Source of the DNA: JAEUIG01 sp046349775
GTDB lineage: Bacteria; Planctomycetota; Planctomycetia; Planctomycetales; Planctomycetaceae
Direction of reading: 5' to 3'
Length of the DNA: 33,433 nucleotides
Assembly (NCBI GenBank): GCA_046349775.1
Contig: JAXMBS010000060.1
Location: 1-33,433, forward strand
Part shown: positions 23,175 to 30,889 of the stretch, piece by piece
How the letters are laid out: each line of letters opens with the position of its first letter
How positions within the stretch are numbered: the first letter of the stretch is position 1
The notes under the pieces: model-generated
What the model was told of the DNA's origin: nothing
Database searches by the model: none
The model's input: the letters and a program-made list of their open reading frames with translations, nothing else
Program-made: the position numbers and the translations under genes

Positions 23175-24386
23175 TTATCGAGCCACCGTCGCCGCCTCGG
23201 TGCTGGCGCCGGCCTCCTTGCGGCCGGTGACGGCCCGGGCCGCCTCCAGGATGCCTCGTGCCGCTGCTTCTGGAGAGTAGGCCGACATCCGCTCCTGCGC
23301 CTGTCGTCCCTGCAACAACACCCGGCCGCGGTCGCGCCCGTAGTCGACCAGGAGCCCTGCCAGCGCCCCCCAGTCGCCATACGTAAACACCGCGCCGGTC
23401 GCGCCGGGGACGATCAGGTCCGCCGCGCAGCCGACGAGCGAACTGACGATGGCCGGCCGCCCGCAGGCCATCGCCTCGTTGACCACCAGGCCCCACGTCT
23501 CTCCGGCGTCCGAAGGCAACACCAGGCAATCGCCCGCCTGATAGGCTTCGGCAATTTGAGTCTGATTCAGGAACCCGGTGAACGTGACCGGCAGCCGTTG
23601 ATTGGCGGCAAACGCTTCACAGGCGGGACGCAGCGCGCCGTCGCCCACCATCAGCAGATGGACCCGGCTCCCGGCCGCTACGGCCTGCGCGAAACTTTGC
23701 AGCAGTTCGAGCGGATGCTTTTTGTCGATGAACTTGGCGGCGAATACGAAGCACACGACGTCGGCCGGGATTCCCCAGCGCCGACGCAGTTCGTCGGAGC
23801 GCCCCGCCCAGTGTTCTGCACACCGGCGGAAGCGATCATTCTCCACACAGTAAGGCGCCGGAAACAGCCGCGACTGCGGGATGCCGTGCTGTTCGTAGAA
23901 CGCCTTGTTGGCCGCTCCGATGTACAGCGCCGCCGCATATCGTCGCAGCAGCCGCCGATGCGCCACCGACTTCCACCACGCGCGGCGTCTGAGCAGATTC
24001 GCTTCGCCGCGGACCAGACAGGGGATCCCCAGCTTCCGGCACGCGGACAGTCCCTGCAGACAACTCTTGACGACCCAGCCGTTCACTGCCAAAGCGTCCA
24101 ACTGACGCCGGCGCAGCACCTCGCGAATGCCGGGCGTATCACACCCGCGAAAGTGCGTCACACCCGGTTCGCCCGCAACGTTTTCCAGCACCTCGTAGTC
24201 GTAGCCTTACAGCAACGGCACGTCCCATTGGAACCCGACGCCAAAGCCGTCTCCCTGTTGTTTCGCGTCCGGCAGCATCGCAAACAACGCCGTGAATTCG
24301 ACGTCCGGCTCCTGCGCCAAGGCGCGGAACACCGGCGCCTGGTACTGGATCGGATGCGTCGTCAGGAATCCAAGGCGCAGCGGCAC
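23175..24386 (-). pseudogene. Family 4 glycosyltransferase interrupted by an in-frame TAA
   Basis: This is a GT-B enzyme of about 403 codons with one internal stop. From GTG 24386 the sequence VPLRLGFLTTHPIQYQAPVF is the classic N-terminus of this group. The frame continues to GFQWDVPLL, then TAA at codon 60 (24207-24209), then GYDYEVLENVAGEPGV in the same frame, so only one codon is changed. The rest is intact: GIPCLVRGEANLL, VVCFVFAAKFIDKKHPLELL, VTFTGFLNQTQIAEAYQAGD and the donor motif ETWGLVVNEAMACGRPAIVS. The start is one base after the stop of the upstream GT2 gene. A GTG at 24191 could restart translation but would lose the first beta-alpha units. Base error or a real nonsense mutation are both possible. 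Confidence 0.87.
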
Positions 24387-24387
24387 G

Positions 24388-25335
24388 TCAGTTCGCTCCG
24401 CTCTCCTGCGTCGTCTCGCCGGCTGCGACGCTCAACAGTTGCGGTCCGCGTCGCCAGGCTCCGTAAGCCGCCCAGAACGCCCGCACCTCGCCCACGAGCT
24501 TCACCGGGATGTACCACGGCCGTTTCACGTGAAACCGCGTCCGCACTTCACGGAACGGCCGGCGCAACATGTATCCCACCGACTCCAGCGACACTCCGGA
24601 CTGCAATGCGAAGTAATAGTCCCCCATGCCGTGCCGCGGCGACGCCGACGTCAGATGACTGCCGCCCCTCCGTGTGCCGCCGCGCTCCGCCCGCAGGTGC
24701 CGCAGACTCGCCGCCGGCTCAAACTGCACCTCGCCGCCGCACGCCAGCATCCGCCGGCAGAACTCCGTCTCGAATCGGTACGCCGAACCGCTGAAGTTCT
24801 CGTCAAATCCGCCAACCTGTAATGCCCGCTGCTTACGCACCGACAGGTTTCCGGCCATCACGTTCGACACCGTCGCACCTGCGGTCGACCAGAACGGAAA
24901 GTCCAGGTCCGCCCGCAGACCGGTGCTGCGCGGGAGTCCATTCCGCGCGTGCGGTTCTTCGCCTGGTTGCAGAACCTGTCCTACGACGGCCCAGATGCGA
25001 TCGCTTTTTGCGTGCCGCGTCGCATGCGCCGCCACCAGTCTTGCTCCGGGAACAATGTCGTCGTCCAGAAACAGCACCAGCGGGGATCGCGCCGCCTGTA
25101 GCCCGACGTTCATCGCGTGCGGGATCGACGGCCGGTCCAGCCTGAGCCAGCGGACGACGCCGGACCGGTCCCAGTCGGCGAGTTGCTCTGCGACCGCCGC
25201 GGCCGGCTGCGGCGTCTGATCGACGATCAGCAATTCGGCCGCCGGTTCGCGCAGTGCGAGCAGAGACTGCACCGTTTCCAGCAGCAAGTCGCCGCGGTCA
25301 TACGTCGGAATGACGATGCTGATCGGCTGCGTCAT
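24388..25335 (-). CDS. Family 2 glycosyltransferase
   Basis: This is a 315-residue GT-A enzyme. ISIVIPTYDRGDLLLETVQS opens the fold, LLIVDQTPQP replaces the common DDGS motif, and VLFLDDDIVPGARLV supplies the DxD-like metal site. WSTAGATVSNVMAGNLSVRK and VGGFDENFSGSAYRFETEFC are the typical acceptor-side segment with the ED/ET catalytic region. No membrane helix is evident. It lies 2 bp after the FkbM gene and 1 bp before the interrupted GT4 gene, so it sits in the middle of a coupled run. Substrate unknown. Confidence 0.88.
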   Translation of the reverse strand: MTQPISIVIPTYDRGDLLLETVQSLLALREPAAELLIVDQTPQPAAAVAEQLADWDRSGVVRWLRLDRPSIPHAMNVGLQAARSPLVLFLDDDIVPGARLVAAHATRHAKSDRIWAVVGQVLQPGEEPHARNGLPRSTGLRADLDFPFWSTAGATVSNVMAGNLSVRKQRALQVGGFDENFSGSAYRFETEFCRRMLACGGEVQFEPAASLRHLRAERGGTRRGGSHLTSASPRHGMGDYYFALQSGVSLESVGYMLRRPFREVRTRFHVKRPWYIPVKLVGEVRAFWAAYGAWRRGPQLLSVAAGETTQESGAN

Positions 25336-25337
25336 CT

Positions 25338-26174
25338 TCAGGAATGCCGCGCCAGGGCGACCAGAAAGAACCGCCGGTTCCGCCGACAGTCGTCAGTGCT
25401 CGCGGGCACAAACTCGGCCGCGTCGTCCGCGTCCCGCACAAACACGTCGTACCGATCGGCAGGAAAATGCGCGAGGATGTCAGCAATCGTCCCGCCAAAC
25501 TGTTCCAGTCCGGCGGCGACATGGACCTCGACGAAGCAATCCGGCTGCGACCGTTGCAACGTCTCGGCGGCACCGGCCAGGACGTGCTGCTCGTACCCCT
25601 CGACATCGATATACACCACGTCCGGCGCTCCGAATCGCTCGGACAGGCCGTCGACCGTGACGGCCTCGACCGTCGTGGAAGACCATTCGCCGCCGCCGGT
25701 CGCAACATGGCTGCCGCCGCCGTCCTCGAATTCCAACGTGCCCGGACGATCAGCGGCCGCGGCATGCAGCACCACGACGTTCGCGGCCCGGTTTCGAGCG
25801 CGGTTCTGTTCCGCGCAGCGCGCGTTGTGCGCCATGGCTTCGATGGCGACGACTTGTCCCTGCGACTCGACAATCCGTGCCAGCATCAGCGCCACGACCC
25901 CTTGATGCGCGCCGAGGTCGAAGACGCGTGCGCCCGGACGGAGCTTCCCGCGCCGCAGCAGTGCGAACTCCGGCGGCGACGGCACGTCATGGTCGTACCA
26001 GTCGGCCGCCACGGGATCGGTGATCATGACCTCCAGCGGATGCCCACCGTAATTGTGCCGGACGACGCGGCGCGGATACATGCTCAGCCGGCGCTGCGCG
26101 CGGATCGTCCTGAGCCGAGTCCACAGCGGGCGCGGCAGGAGGCGCCTGAGAATTCCGGTCGCTGGAGCGGTCAT
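25338..26174 (-). CDS. FkbM family SAM-dependent methyltransferase
   Basis: FkbM-type enzymes O-methylate hydroxyls, in polysaccharide loci usually on sugars. The 278-residue protein has the SAM-binding motif ARVFDLGAHQGVVALMLARI near residue 84, the acidic end of the second strand VVAIEAMAHNARC, and the family motif VVYIDVEGYEQHVLAGA near residue 185. The unusual His in DLGAHQG replaces the common Asn. ATG 26174 was chosen because the upstream acyltransferase stop (TGA 26178-26176) is one base before it. The gene is therefore coupled on both sides and likely adds a methyl group to one sugar of the repeat unit. Confidence 0.87.
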   Translation of the reverse strand: MTAPATGILRRLLPRPLWTRLRTIRAQRRLSMYPRRVVRHNYGGHPLEVMITDPVAADWYDHDVPSPPEFALLRRGKLRPGARVFDLGAHQGVVALMLARIVESQGQVVAIEAMAHNARCAEQNRARNRAANVVVLHAAAADRPGTLEFEDGGGSHVATGGGEWSSTTVEAVTVDGLSERFGAPDVVYIDVEGYEQHVLAGAAETLQRSQPDCFVEVHVAAGLEQFGGTIADILAHFPADRYDVFVRDADDAAEFVPASTDDCRRNRRFFLVALARHS

Positions 26175-26175
26175 G

Positions 26176-26778
26176 TCAGACAAGCACCGGCGTTTCCTGA
26201 TCCGCGCGATGCCTGAGGAATCGCGCCGGCACTCCGGCAACGACGGTGTCCTCGGCCACGTCGTGCACCACCACGGCCCCGGCGCCGACCACCGCGCCGC
26301 GCCCGATCGTCACGCCCGGCAGGATGACGCACCGTGCACCCAGCCAGACGTCGTCCTCAATCGTCACCGGCCGAGCCGTGCAGCCCTGCTCTCGGATCAG
26401 CCCTGATTCACTGAAGTTATGATTGTGATCCGTGATGAACACCCCCGGCGCGATCAGCACGTGCCGGCCGATCGCCACACGCTGCGTAACATCGATCTCC
26501 GCACCCCGTCCCACGAACGTGTAGTCGCCGATCTGGACGCGCGCCGCGTCCGTCGCGAGTTTGCACCACACGTCCGGCTCCAGCGTCACGCGCTCGCCCA
26601 GCGCAACGTTCCACGGTCGATCGAACCGCACCCGCGCGCCGATCCGGCATTTGGCGGAGACGCTCGCTCCGCGCACGAATCGCCACCAGGCCGACCGCAG
26701 GCGATCGGCGATGACTTCGCCCCTCTGCGCAATGCGCCACGTCCAGCGTGCGACGGATGATTTCGGCGGCGAGTGCAT
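26176..26778 (-). CDS. Hexapeptide-repeat acyltransferase
   Basis: The 200-residue protein belongs to the left-handed beta-helix acyltransferases (WbbJ/LacA-like). An N-terminal helical part (residues 1-38) is followed by hexapeptide repeats: CRIGARVRFDRPWNVALGER, VQIGDYTFVGRGAEIDVTQR, then VFITDHNHNF, which has the His-rich site typical of catalytic residues. VTIEDDVWLGARCVILPGVT and VVAGVPARFL complete the family signature. It is distinct in sequence from the WcaF-like enzyme at 19832, so two acylations are expected on the polymer. It starts 3 bp after the frameshifted GT2 gene and ends 1 base before the FkbM start. Confidence 0.88.
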   Translation of the reverse strand: MHSPPKSSVARWTWRIAQRGEVIADRLRSAWWRFVRGASVSAKCRIGARVRFDRPWNVALGERVTLEPDVWCKLATDAARVQIGDYTFVGRGAEIDVTQRVAIGRHVLIAPGVFITDHNHNFSESGLIREQGCTARPVTIEDDVWLGARCVILPGVTIGRGAVVGAGAVVVHDVAEDTVVAGVPARFLRHRADQETPVLV

Positions 26779-26781
26779 CGA

Positions 26782-27758
26782 TTACGGTTGAGTGGCTGCG
26801 GGCGTCTCACTCCAGCGACGAGAATTCCATCCCGACTGCAATACTCGCACCCACGCCCGCCAGTGCCACGGACGTTGCCTTAACACCGTCCACAGGTATT
26901 TGGTCGCGCGCGGGTCGCCGTTGCGCGCAAGCTGTGTCCCGATGACATACGACATCTCACAGCTGGGCCGCGCGTCGCTCCGTCCGAGCTGCTGCTGCCG
27001 TCGAATGTCGGCCGTCATGGCGGCGGCGCGTTCCAGGAGAGGCGTTTCGGACTCGCCCCGATCGCGCGCCGCGCGACACTCAAACGCGAGCGCGCCGAAT
27101 GCCCATTGCGCCTCACGTCTGGTCCCTGAAATGCCTGCCGCACAACGGCGGCAGCGATACAGGCATTCCGCGAGATACTCCAGCCGCGCGTGCTCGGTCA
27201 TGCGCAGCCACAGGTCGTTATCCTGGGAGAAGTAGAATTCCGCCCGATACCCCCCGACCTGCTCGTACAGGCTTCGGCCAAACATCACCGTGCCGTGCGC
27301 CGGCGGCCCTGCATGCCCTTCGACGAGCAGCCGTGTCCCGTCGCCGCCCGGCCGGCTCACGATTTCCAGCGGTTCTCCCTCCGGGCCGACATACTGCGCC
27401 GCACACGAAATCAGTCCCACCCCAGGGTTCGCCGTCAGCACATCCACCTGTCGCTCGAGCCGCTCAGGATACGACACGTCGTCCGCATCCTGCCGCGCGA
27501 TGTAGGTGCCGCGCGCCGCCGCAAGCCGCGAATCAGCGCCTGCGTCAGACCCGCGTTGGCCTGATGGATCACCGTAATGCGACGATCCTCCGCGGCGCAG
27601 CGGTCGAGCAATGCGGCCGTGCGGTCCGTGGAGCCGTCGTTGACGACGATCAGTTCCCAGTCCTCCAAGGTCTGCGCGCGGATACCGTCGATCGCCGCCG
27701 ACAGGCAGGCGGCGTCGTTGTAAGCTCCCATCACGACGGAGACGAGCGGCGGAGTCAT
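26782..27758 (-). pseudogene. Family 2 glycosyltransferase with one frameshift
   Basis: The N-terminal part (27758 to about 27525) reads LVSVVMGAYNDAACLSAAID, VVNDGSTDRTAALLD, and ITVIHQANAGLTQALIRG, all normal GT2. The frame then turns into Arg-rich sequence. In the adjacent frame from about 27524, LAAARGTYIARQDADDVSYP carries the expected DADD metal site, followed by VLTANPGVGLISC, GTVMFGRSLYEQVGGYRAEF and DNDLWLRMTEHARL, the catalytic-side segment. One missing base near 27524-27526 (GGC TTG CGG) accounts for the break. Restored length is about 325 residues. ATG 27758 directly abuts the stop of the preceding gene. Sequencing indel or a real mutation cannot be told apart here. Confidence 0.87.
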
Positions 27759-28784
27759 TCAGCAACTCGAAAACGACTGCGGCAGCGTCGAATGTCCCGG
27801 CTGCCAGCCGAGCGATTCCACCGTGCGGGCGATCCGCCCGCTGGCGACCGCGCCAATGGACTGCGACAGCCAGCGAAAAGCGGTCACGCCGCGTGCGCCC
27901 TGGCCGGTGTGCCCGGCAGCCTGCTGCGCAAGTCCGAGGGCGACATCCATCTCGTGATTCAGTCCGGCAGCCGCACAGCGGCGCGCCAGGGCAAACGCCC
28001 AGCGCGCAAAATGCTGCCTTTCCGGCGCCGTCTCGCTGACTCGCGCGCCGGCCGCCGCCTGCCAAATGGCCTGGAGCAGCTGAATCCGGTTGCGCAGCCG
28101 CCGCGGATCGCGTTCCCAGTCGGCATTTGAGGTCTGCCGGATCCCGTCGTGCTGCCGGTGCTCGCTCACTTCCGCGTTACACCGAACCAGCGGCGTCAGT
28201 CGCGCGCCAGCTCGCGCGTCATACTCCCAATCCTGCGACCAGCGCAAGTCCGACCACGGCCCGAGTGCGTCGCTCAGGCTGCGGCGATAGAGCGGCGTGT
28301 GCGTGCACCACCACCGGTCCACCAGCAGTCCTGGAAACAACTGCGACCGCTCTTCTCCCGTCCATTTGAAGGGCGAGAGCAGCACGCGTCCGTCTTCGTC
28401 GATCAGCCGAGTCGTGCCGTAGGCGATGCCGCAGTCCGGCCGTCGGCGAAGCGCGGCCACCTGCGCCGCGAACTTTCCGGGGAGCAGCCGGTCGTCGCTG
28501 TCGAGGTACTGGAGGAACTCCCCGCGAGCCCGCACGCGCCCGGCCTCGCGCGCCGGTCCCGGACCGGAATTCTCGATCCGCAGCCAGGAAATGACGTTCG
28601 GGTGCTCCGCCGCCAGCGCCGCGGCAACGCGCGGCGTGTCGTCGGTCGACCCGTCATCCACAATGAGGATCTCGATTGGCCGGTAGGCCTGCGACAGCAC
28701 GCTGTCGACCGCCACGCGCAAGAGTTGCGGACGGTTGTAAACCGGAATAATCGTGGAGACGAGATGTTCGATAGTCGGATTCAC
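27759..28784 (-). CDS. Family 2 glycosyltransferase
   Basis: This is a 341-residue GT-A enzyme. VSTIIPVYNRPQLLRVAVDS, ILIVDDGSTDDTPRVAAAL near residue 38, and FLQYLDSDDRLLPGKFAAQV with the metal-binding DSDD near 95 define the fold. LRWSQDWEYDARAGARL provides the catalytic acidic region. The C-terminal third (ARVSETAPERQHFARWAFAL onward) is helical and unassigned. The GTG start overlaps the upstream stop by 4 bp (GTGA). Substrate unknown. Confidence 0.9.
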   Translation of the reverse strand: MNPTIEHLVSTIIPVYNRPQLLRVAVDSVLSQAYRPIEILIVDDGSTDDTPRVAAALAAEHPNVISWLRIENSGPGPAREAGRVRARGEFLQYLDSDDRLLPGKFAAQVAALRRRPDCGIAYGTTRLIDEDGRVLLSPFKWTGEERSQLFPGLLVDRWWCTHTPLYRRSLSDALGPWSDLRWSQDWEYDARAGARLTPLVRCNAEVSEHRQHDGIRQTSNADWERDPRRLRNRIQLLQAIWQAAAGARVSETAPERQHFARWAFALARRCAAAGLNHEMDVALGLAQQAAGHTGQGARGVTAFRWLSQSIGAVASGRIARTVESLGWQPGHSTLPQSFSSC

Positions 28785-29869
28785 AAGGACAGCGACAGCG
28801 TTCGGCCACTAAGTCGGCGAGTGCTCAGTTGTCGATTGGAAGAAACGGAAGACCGAGTGCAACGACGAGACGTTTGCCTGGACCCCTCACCCCGGCCCTC
28901 TCCCCCGAGTGGGATGCGGTCCGAGTTCAATGCCATTTGCGGGGGAGAGGGGGATGACCCTGCACCGACCGACGGCTGCCGGGGCCGCTGTTGGCGCATG
29001 CGCGCCGCCGTGCCGGCCACGCGCCCGGCATAACCGGCGGTCCGCGCCAGCCACATGTACAGCCAGGTTCTCAGGAACGGCGATTGCGGCCGCTCCGCGA
29101 CGGCAGACCGCACAGCCGGCACGCTGCGCAATCCTGGTCGCCACGGGACGCGCGCGAGCTCCCGCACCAACACGGCGAATGACGCCGCCTGTGGGGCATG
29201 CACGGCCGTGCCGCGACAGTTCCAATAGGTCCGGGAGAGGTACTCGCGGCTGGTCAGATCGCACTGATGCACGACGACCGCCCCCGGTGCGTAGATCGGC
29301 GGATGGCCGTGTGCCGCCAGCTTCTTCGACATCGCAATGTCTGAACTGAACGGCGCCTCGCTGAACGGGCCGAACTCTGCGAGCAGGTCGCGGCGGATCA
29401 GCACATTGCCGGTCGGTGCGCAGTGGTGCACGCAGACGTTTTCACGGATGACTTCGCCGCTGCGAGACGCGATCAGCATCCGGTTCCCGAGCGAATCGAA
29501 CGACATCCGATACTCAATGTGACCGGCCACGATCCCGGTGCCGTGCGCCGACTCGACGGCGATCAGTTCCTCGATCCACCGGGGATCGGCGAGGCAGTCC
29601 GCATCCGTGAATGCCAGAAACTCGCCGGACGTCGCCGCGATGGCCGCGTTACGCGCCACGTAGGCTGAACGTTTCGCCACGTGCAGTACCTTGGCGCCCA
29701 GTTCCTGTGCGATCTGGGCGGTACGGTCGGTCGAGCCATTGTCGACAACCACGACTTCTGTCCGGTCCGCAGGGTACGTCTGTGCCGCCAGGGCGTGCAG
29801 ACACTCGGCGATCACACGCTCTTCATTGAGCGCCGGTATCACAACAGTCACGAACGGGACCGCGTTCAC
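28781..29869 (-). CDS. Family 2 glycosyltransferase with repeat-encoded C-terminal tail
   Basis: The GT-A enzyme starts at GTG 29869, which overlaps the stop of the upstream gene (GTGA); the longer open frame beyond it is antisense or out of frame. Motifs: FVTVVIPALNEERVIAECLH, VVVVDNGSTDRTAQIAQELG, FLAFTDADCLADPRWIEELI, then PTGNVLIRRDLLAEFGPFSE and FSSDIAMSKKLAAHGHPPIY. From about 28953 onward the tail is encoded by a palindromic repeat (28882-28953) and the 100 bases after it (PSPPQMALNSDRIPLGGEG, then Ser/Arg-rich). So the last 55 or so residues are not ancestral GT2 sequence, and the original stop was probably lost when the repeat inserted. The new stop overlaps the next start. Confidence 0.86.
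   Translation of the reverse strand: MNAVPFVTVVIPALNEERVIAECLHALAAQTYPADRTEVVVVDNGSTDRTAQIAQELGAKVLHVAKRSAYVARNAAIAATSGEFLAFTDADCLADPRWIEELIAVESAHGTGIVAGHIEYRMSFDSLGNRMLIASRSGEVIRENVCVHHCAPTGNVLIRRDLLAEFGPFSEAPFSSDIAMSKKLAAHGHPPIYAPGAVVVHQCDLTSREYLSRTYWNCRGTAVHAPQAASFAVLVRELARVPWRPGLRSVPAVRSAVAERPQSPFLRTWLYMWLARTAGYAGRVAGTAARMRQQRPRQPSVGAGSSPSPPQMALNSDRIPLGGEGRGEGSRQTSRRCTRSSVSSNRQLSTRRLSGRTLSLSL
28882..28953. repeat. Dispersed palindromic repeat, copy 2, inside a GT2 gene
   Basis: ACCCCTCACC (28882-28891), then CCTCTCCCCCG (28897-28907), a 32-base loop and CGGGGGAGAGG (28940-28950). The 11-bp arms are identical to those at 6467-6520 and the loop length is the same, while the loop sequence differs. 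Here the element is translated as the C-terminal tail of the glycosyltransferase gene. Confidence 0.75.
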
Positions 29870-30879
29870 GTCTGCGTGCTGCCAATGCTTTGACGAGATG
29901 TTGCCGCCGGCGTCTGCGTTGAGCCGCCGCGGAGCAGCTTTCCGATACGGTGCCGGAGGCGGCCGAATTGCAACCGGCCGGGAATCAGCAGCGGCGATTC
30001 GCGGACCGTCGGCCAAATCGCCGGCCAGGCGGCAATTGCGCGCCAGAGCGACCACGTGGCACCGATGGTCGAACCACCCGCCTGGTAGCGCATCTCCGTC
30101 AGGTGCGCCCCGCAGCGGGCCGCCCGCCGCAATCCCGCCGGCGCCGCCTGCAGATCGGCCGACTCCCGCACCATTCGCCAGTAGCTGGCCACAATCTCCT
30201 GGGCCTTGCGGTTGCGCTGCTCCTCGTGGACTCGCCGCTGCGCCCAAGTGCCGCTGACCTTGCGGACAGGGTACCGGAATGCGAGCCGCAGCCAGAATTC
30301 CGTGTCGCACACGAAGTATTCCGGATTCCAGCCCCGCAGTTCGGGCAGGACCGCGGTGCGAAAGAACGCCGTCGGCTGCGGCACCCATGTTTGCTTCGAG
30401 AGGAACCGCTCCAGGGAGTACTCGCCGATTTCGCTGCGGAACAGCTCGCGCCCCTCCGCATCTGTCGTCACAAAATCGGCATACACCAGGGCCGGCGCAT
30501 CCGTGCCCTGCAGGGCCGCAACCGCTGCTGCGATCGCGCCCGGCGCGTACCAGTCGTCCGAGCTTTGAATCCCGATGATGTCGCCGCGCGCCCGCCCGAA
30601 CCCCATGTTCACTGCATCCGCAACGCCTTTGTCCGGTTCCGAAGTCCACTTCAGTTCCGCCAGCTCGCCGTACGATCTCAGCACGTCGACCGTCTCGTCC
30701 TTCGAGCCGCCGTCGACCACGATAATCTCGATCGGCCGGTAGCACTGCTGCAACACCGAATCGATCGTCGCGCGTATGAACCGTCCCTGGTTAAAGCTCG
30801 GGACGACGATCGACACCAGCGGCCGCTCCGGCAGCGGCGGCAGTTGAAGAAGCGCAGACATCGCAACGGCAGGTTTCAT
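29866..30879 (-). CDS. Family 2 glycosyltransferase
   Basis: This GT-A enzyme has about 337 residues from ATG 30879. LVSIVVPSFNQGRFIRATID, IIVVDGGSKDETVDVLRSYG, the segment WTSEPDKGVADAVNMGFGRA and IIGIQSSDDWYAPGAIAAAV are typical of GT2 enzymes close to the WfgS/WcaA type. QPTAFFRTAVLPELRGWNPE and CDTEFWLRLAFRYPVRK give the catalytic-side region. The frame is open to a GTG at 30909, but that overlaps the upstream gene (stop at 30890), so the Met just after that stop is preferred; ATG 30861 is another option. Its own stop overlaps the next start by 4 bp. Confidence 0.88.
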   Translation of the reverse strand: MKPAVAMSALLQLPPLPERPLVSIVVPSFNQGRFIRATIDSVLQQCYRPIEIIVVDGGSKDETVDVLRSYGELAELKWTSEPDKGVADAVNMGFGRARGDIIGIQSSDDWYAPGAIAAAVAALQGTDAPALVYADFVTTDAEGRELFRSEIGEYSLERFLSKQTWVPQPTAFFRTAVLPELRGWNPEYFVCDTEFWLRLAFRYPVRKVSGTWAQRRVHEEQRNRKAQEIVASYWRMVRESADLQAAPAGLRRAARCGAHLTEMRYQAGGSTIGATWSLWRAIAAWPAIWPTVRESPLLIPGRLQFGRLRHRIGKLLRGGSTQTPAATSRQSIGSTQT

Positions 30880-30889
30880 CGTCGCGCGA

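Noticed and set aside
23170..23529. N-terminal extension of the O-antigen ligase-like gene
   Set aside because: It overlaps the 3' end of the GT4 gene in another frame and is Gly/Arg-rich, while a membrane helix starts at ATG 23169.
29870..30745. N-terminal extension of the GT2 gene ending at 28781
   Set aside because: This part is an out-of-frame reading of the upstream GT2 gene; the GTG at 29869 in a 4-bp overlap is the natural start.
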